Source: Methylibium sp035762065 (lineage in GTDB: Bacteria > Pseudomonadota > Gammaproteobacteria > Burkholderiales > Burkholderiaceae_C). Taken from it: 64,000 bases of DNA. The translations under genes and the position numbers were made by a program. This document shows, in pieces, positions 34,016-42,707 of the stretch; position 1 is the stretch's first letter; the number at the start of each line of letters is the position of its first letter. Below the pieces are notes generated by a model. That model was not told the origin of the DNA. It worked only from the letters and a program-made list of their open reading frames with translations, and did not search any database. The stretch spans positions 148,184 through 212,183 of the forward strand of contig NZ_DASTPW010000043.1 of assembly GCF_035762065.1 (NCBI RefSeq), read 5' to 3'.

Positions 34016-35205
34016 GCTACGACTGGACCGCGCCCGCGATCGAGCCGAGCGCCGACGCCGCGCTCGCTGCGCGCCTGCGCCAGCGCATCGACCACCTGAC
34101 CAAGCCGCTCGGCGCGCTCGGCCGCATCGAGGCGCTGATGCTGCAGCTCGGCCTGCTCCAGCGCAGCGAACGGCCGCGGCTCGAGGCGCCGCAGGCGCTG
34201 GTGTTCGCGGCCGATCACGGGCTCGCGGCGCAGGGCGTCTCCGCCTACCCGGCCGAGGTGACGGCGCAGATGGTCGCGAACTTCATGGCCGGCGGCGCGG
34301 CGATCAGCGTGCTCGCGCGCCAGCACGCGATGGCGCTGACGATCGTCGATGCCGGCGTGCGCTCGCCGATCCCGGGGCTGCTCGGCGAGGGGGCGCTGCA
34401 GGGCGCGGCCGCACCGTCGAGCGCGCGGCCGCGCTTCGTCTCGGCGCCGGTGGCCGCCGGCACGGCCGACGCGCTGCTCGGCGCGGCGATGAGCCACGCC
34501 CAGTGCGTGCAGGCGCTCGAACTCGGCCGCGCCACGGTGAGCGGCCTGCCCGGCAACGCGCTCGTGCTCGGCGAGATGGGCATCGGCAACACCTCGGCCG
34601 CCGCGCTGCTGACCGCGCGGCTCACCGGAGCGCCGCTGGCCCGCTGCATCGGGCGCGGCACGGGGCTCGACGACGCGGCGCTCGAACGCAAGCGCGCGGT
34701 GCTCGAGCGGGTCGCCGAACGGCATGCCGAGGCGCGCGCGCCGCTCGAAGCGCTCGCGGCCTTCGGCGGCTTCGAGATCGCCGCGCTCGCCGGCGCGCTG
34801 CTGCAGGCCGCGCACGAGAGGCGGCTCGTCGTGGTCGACGGCTTCATCGTCACCGCGGCGCTGCTCGTCGCGCATGCGCTGCGCCCCGCCGTCCTCGACG
34901 CCTGCGTGTTCGCGCACTGCTCCGACGAAGCCGGCCACCGCGGCGCGCTCGATCACCTGCGCGCCGAGCCGCTGCTGGCGCTCGGCCTGCGGCTCGGCGA
35001 AGGCTCGGGCGCGGCGCTCGCGTGGCCGATCGTCGCGAGCGCCGTCGCGCTGCTCGACGGCATGGCGTCGTTCCAAGCCGCGGGCGTCAGCACCGCGGCT
35101 TCGTCGCACCCTGCGGGCGTCAGCACCGCGGCTTCGTCGCACTCTGCGGGCGTCGACACCGCGGCTTCGCCGCACGGCGCGGGCGTCGGCAGCACGCCGA
35201 CGTGA
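34012..35205 (+). CDS. cobT: Nicotinate-nucleotide-dimethylbenzimidazole phosphoribosyltransferase
   Basis: The 397-residue protein has LTKPLGALGRIEALMLQLG, VFAADHGLAAQGVSAYPAEV, GEMGIGNTSAAALLTARLTG, and the catalytic Glu region AHCSDEAGHRGALDHLRAEP. It makes alpha-ribazole phosphate from a lower-ligand base such as dimethylbenzimidazole and nicotinate mononucleotide. The enzyme part ends near residue 355; the last 40 residues are a tandem repeat (AGVSTAASSHP type) not known in the family. Confidence 0.94.
   Translation: MSYDWTAPAIEPSADAALAARLRQRIDHLTKPLGALGRIEALMLQLGLLQRSERPRLEAPQALVFAADHGLAAQGVSAYPAEVTAQMVANFMAGGAAISVLARQHAMALTIVDAGVRSPIPGLLGEGALQGAAAPSSARPRFVSAPVAAGTADALLGAAMSHAQCVQALELGRATVSGLPGNALVLGEMGIGNTSAAALLTARLTGAPLARCIGRGTGLDDAALERKRAVLERVAERHAEARAPLEALAAFGGFEIAALAGALLQAAHERRLVVVDGFIVTAALLVAHALRPAVLDACVFAHCSDEAGHRGALDHLRAEPLLALGLRLGEGSGAALAWPIVASAVALLDGMASFQAAGVSTAASSHPAGVSTAASSHSAGVDTAASPHGAGVGSTPT
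35080..35193 (+). repeat. 33-base tandem repeat at the 3' end of cobT
   Basis: Three full copies (35080-35112, 35113-35145, 35146-35178) and a partial fourth, each starting GCGGGCGTC. Each unit encodes an 11-residue peptide of AGVSTAASSHP type and keeps the frame. Confidence 0.95.
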
Positions 35206-36023
35206 TGCGCCGCCTCGCGCACGAGCTGCGCCTCGTCCTGCTGGCGCTCCAGTTCTTCACCCGCGTGCCGGTCACCGGCCGGCTCGCCGCCTGGGTCGGC
35301 TGGCAGCCGGGTTGGCTGAACGACAGCGCGCGCTACTTCCCGCTGATCGGCCTGGGCATCGGCGCCTTCGGCGCGCTGGTGCTCACGATCGCGGCGCAGT
35401 GGTGGCCGGTGCCGGTCGCGGTGGGGCTTTCGATCGCCGCGACGCTGCTGCTGACCGGCGCCTTCCACGAAGACGGCCTCGCCGACAGCTTCGACGGCCT
35501 CGGCGGCAGCGCCGACCGCGAGCGGGTGCTGGCGATCATGAAGGACTCGCGCATCGGCAGCTACGGCAGCGCGGCCTTGATCGTGGTGCTGGGGCTGAAG
35601 GCGCTCGCGCTCGCGTCGCTGCCGATCGGCTGGAGCGCCGCCGCGCTGGTCGTGGCGCACGGCCTGTCGCGCGCGGTCGCGGTGGCGCTGATCCGCGCGC
35701 TGCCCTACGCCGGCGATGCCGAGCACGCGAAGGCCAAGCCGCTGGCGCAGCGGGTGTCGACCGCGGGCCTCGTGCTGGCGTGCATCTGGCCGCTCGCGGC
35801 GATCGCCGCGTTCGCCGCCGCGCAGGCGGCGAGCGGCAGCTTCGCGGTGCCGGGCTGGCGCGCCTGGATCGCTGCGCTGCTTGCGGCGGCGGGTGCCGGG
35901 CTCGTGTGCGCGCGGTGGTTCCGCAGGCGGCTCGGCGGCGTCACCGGCGACATGCTCGGCGCCGCGCAGCAGCTCAGCGAGCTGGCGGTGCTTCTCGCCG
36001 TGCTCGCCTGCGTCGGGCGATGA
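35205..36023 (+). CDS. cobS: Adenosylcobinamide-GDP ribazoletransferase (cobalamin synthase)
   Basis: The 272-residue membrane protein starts MRRLAHELRLVLLALQFFTR and has the catalytic acidic block GAFHEDGLADSFDGLGG. It joins AdoCbi-GDP and alpha-ribazole (phosphate) at the inner membrane, the last assembly step. ATG overlaps the cobT stop as TGATG; a GTG one codon earlier is possible. Confidence 0.94.
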   Translation: MRRLAHELRLVLLALQFFTRVPVTGRLAAWVGWQPGWLNDSARYFPLIGLGIGAFGALVLTIAAQWWPVPVAVGLSIAATLLLTGAFHEDGLADSFDGLGGSADRERVLAIMKDSRIGSYGSAALIVVLGLKALALASLPIGWSAAALVVAHGLSRAVAVALIRALPYAGDAEHAKAKPLAQRVSTAGLVLACIWPLAAIAAFAAAQAASGSFAVPGWRAWIAALLAAAGAGLVCARWFRRRLGGVTGDMLGAAQQLSELAVLLAVLACVGR

Positions 36024-36601
36024 CACGCGCCGCACTCGTCGTGTGGCGCCATCCGCGCCCGAACGGCGCGTCGGGTCTGTGTCTCGGGGCACGCAGCGAT
36101 CCGGGCGTCGATCACCGTCGCGCGAAGCGGCTGGCCCATCGCATCCGCGGCGCGGCGCGGCGCGAGGGCGCAGCGCGCGAGATCGCGGTGTCGCCGCTGC
36201 GCCGCTGCCGCGAGGTCGGCCGCTGGCTGCGGCGCTTCGGCTTTCGTTGCGTGGTCGATGCGCGGCTCGTCGAACTCGACTTCGGCGAATGGGACGGGCG
36301 GCGCTGGAGCGACATCGACCCCGCCGCGATCGGGCAATGGGCCGCCGACCTCGCGACGCAGGCCCCTCCAGGCGGCGAGACGGTGCGGCAACTGCTGCAG
36401 CGCGCGGCCGCCGTGCTTGCCGCGCCGAGCGCCCGCTGGATGGTCGCGCACGGCGGTTTCATCTCCGCCGCGTCGTGGCTCGCGGCGCGCGGCGAAGCCG
36501 CACCGACCGCTGCCGACTGGCCGCGTGCGCCGGGCCATGGGGTCGCGTCGCTGCTGGGTACCGCGACGGCCGAAGGCGCCGGCGTGTCGCGCCGCGGCTG
36601 A
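36020..36601 (+). CDS. cobC: Alpha-ribazole phosphatase, histidine phosphatase family
   Basis: The 193-residue protein has the catalytic motif VVWRHPRPNG (R-H-P in place of R-H-G), VSPLRRCREVGRWLRRFGF, LVELDFGEWDGRRWSDID and the second His in WMVAHGGFISA. It removes the 5' phosphate of alpha-ribazole phosphate or of cobalamin phosphate. It overlaps cobS by four bases and is the last gene of the operon. Confidence 0.88.
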   Translation: MTRAALVVWRHPRPNGASGLCLGARSDPGVDHRRAKRLAHRIRGAARREGAAREIAVSPLRRCREVGRWLRRFGFRCVVDARLVELDFGEWDGRRWSDIDPAAIGQWAADLATQAPPGGETVRQLLQRAAAVLAAPSARWMVAHGGFISAASWLAARGEAAPTAADWPRAPGHGVASLLGTATAEGAGVSRRG

Positions 36602-36616
36602 CCTGACGGTTCGGCC

Positions 36617-37834
36617 TCAGAAGCTCTTGTTCTTCACGTCCTTGGCGATGTCGGCAATGGCGTCTTTCGTCGTTTCCTTGGCAATGCTCAGGGCCAGCCC
36701 GGCAGGCGTGATGCGGCCCTTCTTCACAGCATTCAGGGCGCCTTCGCCGACGTTCTCCAAGTGGTTCACGTAGCCCTTCGCCCCGCCCACGAGCATCTTG
36801 CCGAAGTCGGTCGGCCGCTCCTTGTCGGATTCGCCCATGCCCTTGAGAACCTGACCGAGCACCGGGTTGACGAAGCTGATGATCTTGCCGGCCTTCTCCA
36901 GGTTGACGGTGTGCGAGCTGCGGGTGGTGCCATTCAGTCGAACGTGCTTGTCCTTGGTGTGCTTGAGGTTCGGATTGCTCAGCACCTGATCGGTATTTCG
37001 ATCCTGGTTGGCCCACGCCGCCGGATCGCCGCGCTGCTCTTTCGGCGGGTCTTCCTTGAGCGAATTCTTCAGGTCGGCCATTTCCGTGCCGTCGCGGATG
37101 TCGCCGCTCTTCGTGCACCCGTGCATCCGGCCGCTGTTGACGACGTCGCCGCGGTCGCCGCCCTCGCGGTTGAGCTTGTGCTTGATGATGCCGATGTGCC
37201 GCGCGGCGTTGTAGGCCGATTGGGCGCGGTCTTCGGCGCTCCGGTTGGCGTCCGTCCAGTCGCCGTATCGGGCCTTCAGCTTGTCCTTCATGCCCTCCTG
37301 ATTGCCGAGTCGTTTCAGAAGGCCGTTGTTGGCATTCAGATAGTCGTCAGCCGTCTTCGTGGGATCGACGGGCTTGTCGTCGCGCCGCGGCACGGTGTCC
37401 GGCGCACCCGGCACGCCCGAGGCTGCGCCGGCGCGCGCCGCCGCAGGAGGAGGCTTCTTCCAAACGTCCGCACTCGGTGAAGGCAAGGCCGCGGGAAACG
37501 CCTGAAGGCGCGTCAGCGTCGCCGCGCCGTTGACGGACGGCGACCCCGGCAGGTTCGACTCGAACGAGGGTGTCCTCAGGCGTGCGGCGGGAGTCCCGAG
37601 CGCTTCGAGCATCGGCGACTGCAGTTGTCTCGCGCCGAGCGCCGCGGGCGCAAGGCCGGCGGCTTCCGACGAGGGCTCGGGCCGCTCGACGGTGCGGACG
37701 CCGCGCGTTGCCGTGGAGAGGACTGCGAGAGACATACCGATGCGAATGGCGGACGGGACGGCGTCCAGGATGCACGGTCGCGCCGCAAGCCGTCGAGCCA
37801 CGGCGAACAAGCCGGCCGAATTGCGAAGCTGCAC
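36617..37834 (-). CDS. Orphan protein of unknown function, possible secreted or effector-like
   Basis: I do not recognise this 405-residue protein. The first ~150 residues are Ala/Ser/Pro-rich and probably disordered; the rest is hydrophilic, rich in Lys, Asp and Asn (KTADDYLNANNGLLKRLGNQ; SAYNAARHIGIIKHKLNREG), with one hydrophobic patch GKIISFVNPVLGQVLKGMGE and a helical end. The central part has lower GC and more AAG/AAC codons than neighbours. No signal peptide is clear, and the true start may be at a downstream Met (MSLAVLS). A disordered head, a soluble body and isolation between operons would suit a secreted effector, but nothing proves it. Confidence 0.55.
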   Translation of the reverse strand: MQLRNSAGLFAVARRLAARPCILDAVPSAIRIGMSLAVLSTATRGVRTVERPEPSSEAAGLAPAALGARQLQSPMLEALGTPAARLRTPSFESNLPGSPSVNGAATLTRLQAFPAALPSPSADVWKKPPPAAARAGAASGVPGAPDTVPRRDDKPVDPTKTADDYLNANNGLLKRLGNQEGMKDKLKARYGDWTDANRSAEDRAQSAYNAARHIGIIKHKLNREGGDRGDVVNSGRMHGCTKSGDIRDGTEMADLKNSLKEDPPKEQRGDPAAWANQDRNTDQVLSNPNLKHTKDKHVRLNGTTRSSHTVNLEKAGKIISFVNPVLGQVLKGMGESDKERPTDFGKMLVGGAKGYVNHLENVGEGALNAVKKGRITPAGLALSIAKETTKDAIADIAKDVKNKSF

Positions 37835-37900
37835 ACGGTGGAACGTCGCTTGAGGCGACCGCGCCTTGCGATGGCCTCGAGCTCTTCGGCCGGAGCAGGC

Positions 37901-38536
37901 TCAGGCGCGGGTCTTGGGCTGGTACTCGCAAAGGCTCGCCACGCCGCACTGGGGACACAGCGGCCGGCGTGCCTGGCAGACGTAGCGGCCGTGCAGGATC
38001 AGCCAGTGATGCGCGTGCTCCATGTAGGCGGCCGGCACGCGCCGCAGCAGCTGCATCTCCACCGCGAGCACGTCCTTGCCCGGCGCCAGGCCGGTGCGGT
38101 TGCTCACACGGAAGATGTGCGTGTCCACCGCCATCGTCGGTTCGCCGAACGCGACGTTGAGGACGACGTTGGCCGTCTTGCGGCCGACGCCGGGCAGCGC
38201 TTCGAGCGCTTCGCGCGAACGCGGCACCGCGCCGCCGTGGCGCTCGATCAGCAGCCGGCAGGTCTCGTGCAGGTTCTTCGCCTTGTTGCGGTACAGGCCG
38301 ATCGTGCGGATGCGCTCGGCGATGCCTTCGACGCCGAGGGCGAGCATCTTCTGCGGCGTCGGCGCGCTGGCGAACAGCCGCCGCGTCGCCTTGTTGACGC
38401 CGGCATCGGTGGCCTGCGCCGACAGCAGCACCGCGGCGAGCAGCTCGAACACCGAGCTGAACGCCAGCTCGGTCTGCGGCTCGGGGTTCGCCGCCTGAAG
38501 CACGGCGAAGAAGGCGTCGATCGCCGCCGGCTTCAT
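37901..38536 (-). CDS. nth: Endonuclease III
   Basis: The 211-residue DNA glycosylase/AP lyase has the helix-hairpin-helix ALPGVGRKTANVVLNVAFG with catalytic Lys, the catalytic Asp in VDTHIFRV, and the [4Fe-4S] site C-x6-C-x2-C-x5-C in CQARRPLCPQCGVASLC. It removes oxidised pyrimidines. It overlaps rnfB by four bases, a common pairing. Confidence 0.96.
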   Translation of the reverse strand: MKPAAIDAFFAVLQAANPEPQTELAFSSVFELLAAVLLSAQATDAGVNKATRRLFASAPTPQKMLALGVEGIAERIRTIGLYRNKAKNLHETCRLLIERHGGAVPRSREALEALPGVGRKTANVVLNVAFGEPTMAVDTHIFRVSNRTGLAPGKDVLAVEMQLLRRVPAAYMEHAHHWLILHGRYVCQARRPLCPQCGVASLCEYQPKTRA

Positions 38537-39078
38537 GCCGGCCCGAACGCCGCTTCGGCCCGCGCGCGGCGCGCGTTGCGTGCGGCGTAGCGCGCGCGCG
38601 ATGCCTCGGCCTGCTCGCGCGACCACGCGGCCCAGCCGCAGGGTTGCGGATCGGCATGCGCCGGCAGCATCACGATGCAGTCGACCGGGCAGGCCGGCAG
38701 GCACAGTTCACAGCCGGTGCATTGCGCTTCGATCACGGTGTGCATGCGCTTGGCCGCGCCGACGATGCAGTCGACCGGGCAGGCCTTGATGCAAAGGGTG
38801 CAGCCGATGCAACGCGCCTCGTCGATCACCGCGAGGCGCAGCGGGCCTTCGAGGCCGTGGCGGGCGTCGAGCGGCAGCGGCTCGCGGCCGGTGATCGCCG
38901 CCAGCCGCGCGATGCCCTCGGCGCCGCCCGGCGGGCAGCGGTTGATCGGCGCGCCGGCCGCGACCGCCTCGGCATAGCGCCGGCAGTCGGGCTCGCCGCA
39001 GCGGGTGCATTGCGTCTGCGGCAGCGCCGCATCGATTGCCGCCACGAGCGGCTCAGTCATCGTCTCCATCGTCGGCAA
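38533..39078 (-). CDS. rnfB: RnfB-like electron transport iron-sulfur protein
   Basis: The 181-residue protein has an N-terminal cluster site TQCTRCGEPDCRRYAEAV ... INRCPPGG and two ferredoxin-type [4Fe-4S] motifs, CIGCTLCIKACPVDCI and CTGCELCLPACPVDCI. It lacks the N-terminal membrane anchor of full RnfB, as in many betaproteobacteria that have no complete Rnf complex. It probably feeds electrons to or protects iron-sulfur enzymes such as Nth. Three Met codons are possible starts within the first seven residues. Confidence 0.85.
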   Translation of the reverse strand: MPTMETMTEPLVAAIDAALPQTQCTRCGEPDCRRYAEAVAAGAPINRCPPGGAEGIARLAAITGREPLPLDARHGLEGPLRLAVIDEARCIGCTLCIKACPVDCIVGAAKRMHTVIEAQCTGCELCLPACPVDCIVMLPAHADPQPCGWAAWSREQAEASRARYAARNARRARAEAAFGPA

Positions 39079-39151
39079 GACTTCCTCCCTCCCGCATCCG
39101 CCAGCTCTGATCCCGCCGCCGCGACGGATCCGGCTTCGGCGGTCCGTTCGA

Positions 39152-39170
39152 GGCTCCCCCCTCGGGGGAG
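39152..39170 (-). terminator. Perfect 8-bp hairpin downstream of phaZ
   Basis: GCTCCCCC and GGGGGAGC pair around a 3-base loop, 30 bases after the phaZ stop on the minus strand. There is no good U-tract, so it may instead be one copy of a dispersed GC palindrome; the following CGGCGCAGCCGCAACCGGGG is also repeat-like. Confidence 0.5.
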
Positions 39171-39199
39171 CGGCGCAGCCGCAACCGGGGTGGGTCAGT

Positions 39200-40441
39200 T
39201 CACTTGTCGTGGCGCGCGATGAACTCGCGGATCTGCGGGTAGGCCAGTTCGCGCCAGCGGCGGCCGGAGAAGATGCCGTAGTGGCCCGCGCCCTTGACCT
39301 CGAAGTGGCCCTTGCGCGTCTTCGGGATGCCCTTGCACAGCTCGATCGCGGCGGCGGTCTGGCCGCTGCCGGAGATGTCGTCGAGCTCGCCTTCGACCGT
39401 CAGCAGCGCGGTGGTCTTGATGTCCTGCGGCTTGACCAGCTCGCCGGCGACTTCCCAGCTGCCGTGCACCAGCGCGAAGTCCTGGAACACGACCTTGATC
39501 GTGTCGAGGTAGTACTCGGCCGGGAGGTCGAGCACCGCGTTGTACTCGTCGTAGAAGGTGCGGTGCGCGTCGGCGCCGTCGTCGTCACCGCGCACGAGGT
39601 CAAGGAAGTAGTCGTAGTGCGCGGTCAGGTGGCGGTCCGGGTTCATCGCGACGAAGCCGGTGTGCTGCATGAAGCCCGGGTAGACCTTGCGGCCGGCGCC
39701 GGGGTAGTTGGCCGGCACGCGGTAGATCACGTTGTTCTCGAACCACTCGTAGCTCTTGTTCATCGCCAGGTTGTTGACGGCGGTGGGCGAGCGGCGCGCG
39801 TCGATCGGCCCGCCCATCATCGTCATCGTGCGCGGCGTCTGTTCGCCGGCGCTGGCCATCAGCGCCACTGCGCCGAGCACCGGCACGGTGGGCTGGCACA
39901 CCGAGATCACGTGCACCTCGGGCCCGATGTGCCGGATGAACTCCTGCACGTAGTGCACGTAGTCGTCGAGGTGGAAGGGGCCGACGGCGGCCGGCACCAT
40001 GCGCGCATCGACCCAGTCGGTGATGTAGACCTTGTGGTCCGCGAGCATCGTGCGCACGGTGTCGCGCAGCAGCGTGGAGTGGTGGCCCGACAGCGGCGCC
40101 ACGATCAGCACCGAAGGCTGCGCGCGCATCTTCGAGAGCAGCTTGGCGTCGTCGGTGTAGCGCTTGAAACGCAGCAGCTTGCAGAAGGGTTTGTCCAGCG
40201 CGGTGATCTGCTGCACGACGATGTCGCTGCCGCCGACCTGGATCTGGGTGATGCCGAATTCGGGCTTCTCGTACTCCTTGGTCAGCCGGTGCATCAGGTC
40301 GAAGCCGGCCGAGACGCGCTGCGAGTGGAAGCCCTGCGCGAACGGCGACAGCGGGTGGCTGTACAGCTTCGACGAGGCGCTGGCGAACTCGGCGAACGGG
40401 CTGAGCAGCGCGCGCTGCATCTCGTAGAACTGGTAAAGCAT
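39200..40441 (-). CDS. phaZ: Intracellular polyhydroxyalkanoate depolymerase
   Basis: The 413-residue protein starts MLYQFYEMQRALLSPFAEFA and has the modified lipase box ISVCQPTVPVLGA, with Cys as nucleophile, as in Ralstonia PhaZa1, plus APLSGHHSTLLRDTVRTMLA (oxyanion region) and GAGHYGIFSGRRWRE with the catalytic His. It degrades stored PHB granules in the cytoplasm; there is no signal peptide. The organism therefore probably stores PHB. Confidence 0.95.
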   Translation of the reverse strand: MLYQFYEMQRALLSPFAEFASASSKLYSHPLSPFAQGFHSQRVSAGFDLMHRLTKEYEKPEFGITQIQVGGSDIVVQQITALDKPFCKLLRFKRYTDDAKLLSKMRAQPSVLIVAPLSGHHSTLLRDTVRTMLADHKVYITDWVDARMVPAAVGPFHLDDYVHYVQEFIRHIGPEVHVISVCQPTVPVLGAVALMASAGEQTPRTMTMMGGPIDARRSPTAVNNLAMNKSYEWFENNVIYRVPANYPGAGRKVYPGFMQHTGFVAMNPDRHLTAHYDYFLDLVRGDDDGADAHRTFYDEYNAVLDLPAEYYLDTIKVVFQDFALVHGSWEVAGELVKPQDIKTTALLTVEGELDDISGSGQTAAAIELCKGIPKTRKGHFEVKGAGHYGIFSGRRWRELAYPQIREFIARHDK

Positions 40442-40608
40442 CGGACTCCTTCGCGGGCGCGGCAGTTTAGGCGGCAGCCGCCAGGCGGCATCGTGGCAGG
40501 GAGCGGTCGGCGAGACCGGCTCCGGCGCCGTGCTCGCAAGGCCCGGGCCGAGAGATGTGCACGATCGCGGTGCTTCGTCGAGGCGCCGCGTCGCGCAGGC
40601 GACTCGGC

Positions 40609-42576
40609 TCAGCGCTCCTTGACCGGCCCGCCGTTGCGCCAGCCCTTGCCGCCGCTGTCGCCGTCACGGCCGCCGCGCGACGGCTGCGGCTGCGGCTGCG
40701 GCTGCGGCTGGGCCTGCGGCGCCGGCGCGGCCCGGTAGGCGGGCGCCGGCACCGCCGAGCGCGGCATCTCGGCTGCAGGGCGCGGCTGCGGTTGCGCCTG
40801 CGGCATGCGTCCGCCGCCGAAGGAGCCGCGGTCGAACGGCTGGCGGTCGGCGAAGCCCGGGTCGCCGCGGCCGCCGTAGCCGCGCGGATCGGGTCGTGGC
40901 TGCGCCGGTGGCGGGGTGGCCGCCAGCGGCGGCGGTTGCACCACGGCGCCCGGCGGGCGCGGGATGAGGTCGCGGCCGGTGCTCGGGCCGCGCTCGAAGG
41001 GCGGTGCGGTCGCGGGGCCCGGCGGGCTGCGGTCGAGCGGCGGGCGGCCGCCGCCGCCGTAGGCCGGCCCGGGCCAGGCGCGCCGGTCGGCGTCCTCGCC
41101 GGGGCCGCGGCCGCGGCCGTCCCAGCGGCCGTCCGCTCGGCCGTCCCAGCGGCCGTCGGGCGTCGGCAGCCGCGTGCCGGGCATCGGCCCGACTCCGCCC
41201 CCGGGCCGGCTGCCGGGGGCGACCAGCACCGGCTGCAGTCCGGCCGCCTGCTGCGGCGTCAGGTTGACGCGGTCGGCGCCGATCGGCCGCGAGCCCCGGA
41301 ACTGCTCCTCGCGGGCCACCGTCAGCGCGTTCGGCTGATTGGCGTAGCGGTAGGCCGGCACGCTGCCCGGCACCGGCTGGCGGTTCGCGAAGCGCTCGCC
41401 GCCATGGCCATGGACATTGACGCGGTGCCCGTAGCGCGGCGTGTAGCGGTAGGGCGGGTGGTAGTACTCGCCCGGGCCGAGCGGAAACCAGCCCACCGGC
41501 CCGCCGCTGCCGAACCCGACGCTCAGGGAGACGCCGCCGCGCGCGCCGCCGACATAGCCGACCAGCGCCGGCGCGTACACCGGCCGCGCGACGATCGGCC
41601 CCGGCACCCAGCACCAGCCGCTGCCGACGATCGCCCAGCGGCCGTAGTGGAAGGGCGCGAAGCCCCATGGCGCGTCGTCCACCCAGGTCCAGCCCCAGGG
41701 CCGCACGTAGGCCCAGTGGCCGTAGCGGTAGGGCGCCCAGCCGGGCGGCAGGCTGCGCGGGTACCAGACCGGGCCGTAGTCGGCGACGACCTCCCAGCGA
41801 CCGTGCGCGTCGAGGGCCTCGATGCCGGTGGTTTCGGGCGACACGTAGCGCGCGGCGCTCAGGCGGTCCTGCTCGCGGTCGCGCGACTCGGCCCAGGCGT
41901 CGAAGTCGTCGCGCGCGCCCATGGCCCGCAGCGCGAGCGCGCTGCCGCCGGCTTCGACCAGGCTTTCCTGCCCCGGCTCGAGGTTGAAGCTGTTGCCCGC
42001 GGCGACGACGCGCATCCGGCCGGCGAGCGCGCGCACCGTGTAGGCGTCGCGCTCGGGGTCGTAGCCGACGCGGTAGTCGCCGGGGCCGAGCGCCTCGGCG
42101 CGCAAGCCGTCGGCGGCGAGGACGAAGCGGTCGTCGGCGTCGAGGCGGCGCACGCGGGCGCGCACGTTGCCCTGGGCCACGTCGATCGCGATCTCGTCGT
42201 CGTCGAGGCGCTGGAACACGGCCTGCGTGTCGCCGTCGAGCCGCACCGAGGTGCTGCCGATGCGCACCTCGGCCTGGCTGCCCGGGCGGGTGGACAGCGC
42301 GGTGCCGCCGGTGACCGGGAAGTTGAGCTTGGCCGGCTCCCAGTCGCCGTCCGCGTCGGTCGAGGTTTCGGCCGGCCCCCGCAAGGCGCTGATGCTGCCG
42401 ACGCGCGCCGGCGGATCGGCGGCCGCCTCGGTCGGCCCATAGGCCTCGGGCGCCGCGACGCTGCTCGCGCAGCCGCCGACGAGGCTCGCCACCAGCAGCA
42501 TGCCGGCCCAGGCGCTGAGCAGGCGCGCCGGCTTCGCGCCGGCCGAGGAAGGGGAAGGGGGGGCGGTGGGCGTCAT
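40609..42576 (-). CDS. FecR/DUF6600 family lipoprotein with Pro/Gln/Arg-rich tail
   Basis: The 655-residue protein has a lipoprotein signal (GMLLVASLVGGC), a FecR-like beta domain (about 60-215: RVGSISALRGPAETS; VRLDGDTQAVFQRLDDDEIA), then a Trp/Tyr/Gly/Pro-rich region with repeated short motifs (GPVWYPRSLPPGWAPYRYGH; WGWTWVDDAPWGFAPFHYGR) characteristic of DUF6600, and a 250-residue low-complexity tail. It is likely surface or periplasmic. Its role is unknown. The tail contains near-repeats GRWDGRADGRWDGRG. Confidence 0.78.
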   Translation of the reverse strand: MTPTAPPSPSSAGAKPARLLSAWAGMLLVASLVGGCASSVAAPEAYGPTEAAADPPARVGSISALRGPAETSTDADGDWEPAKLNFPVTGGTALSTRPGSQAEVRIGSTSVRLDGDTQAVFQRLDDDEIAIDVAQGNVRARVRRLDADDRFVLAADGLRAEALGPGDYRVGYDPERDAYTVRALAGRMRVVAAGNSFNLEPGQESLVEAGGSALALRAMGARDDFDAWAESRDREQDRLSAARYVSPETTGIEALDAHGRWEVVADYGPVWYPRSLPPGWAPYRYGHWAYVRPWGWTWVDDAPWGFAPFHYGRWAIVGSGWCWVPGPIVARPVYAPALVGYVGGARGGVSLSVGFGSGGPVGWFPLGPGEYYHPPYRYTPRYGHRVNVHGHGGERFANRQPVPGSVPAYRYANQPNALTVAREEQFRGSRPIGADRVNLTPQQAAGLQPVLVAPGSRPGGGVGPMPGTRLPTPDGRWDGRADGRWDGRGRGPGEDADRRAWPGPAYGGGGRPPLDRSPPGPATAPPFERGPSTGRDLIPRPPGAVVQPPPLAATPPPAQPRPDPRGYGGRGDPGFADRQPFDRGSFGGGRMPQAQPQPRPAAEMPRSAVPAPAYRAAPAPQAQPQPQPQPQPSRGGRDGDSGGKGWRNGGPVKER

Positions 42577-42707
42577 GGATCGGTGGCCTCGGCCGCGAGG
42601 CGGCCCGTTCGGCTAACGCGCGAGGCCGCCGCTCGGTGCATCGGGCTCACCCGCGGCTCTGCAAAGTTTTGCGAAGGCCGGGGGCAGGCCCGATGCCCGG
42701 CGCCCGT

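Noticed and set aside
35202..35204. GTG one codon before the cobS ATG as start
   Set aside because: Possible, but the ATG gives the normal TGATG coupling and family start.
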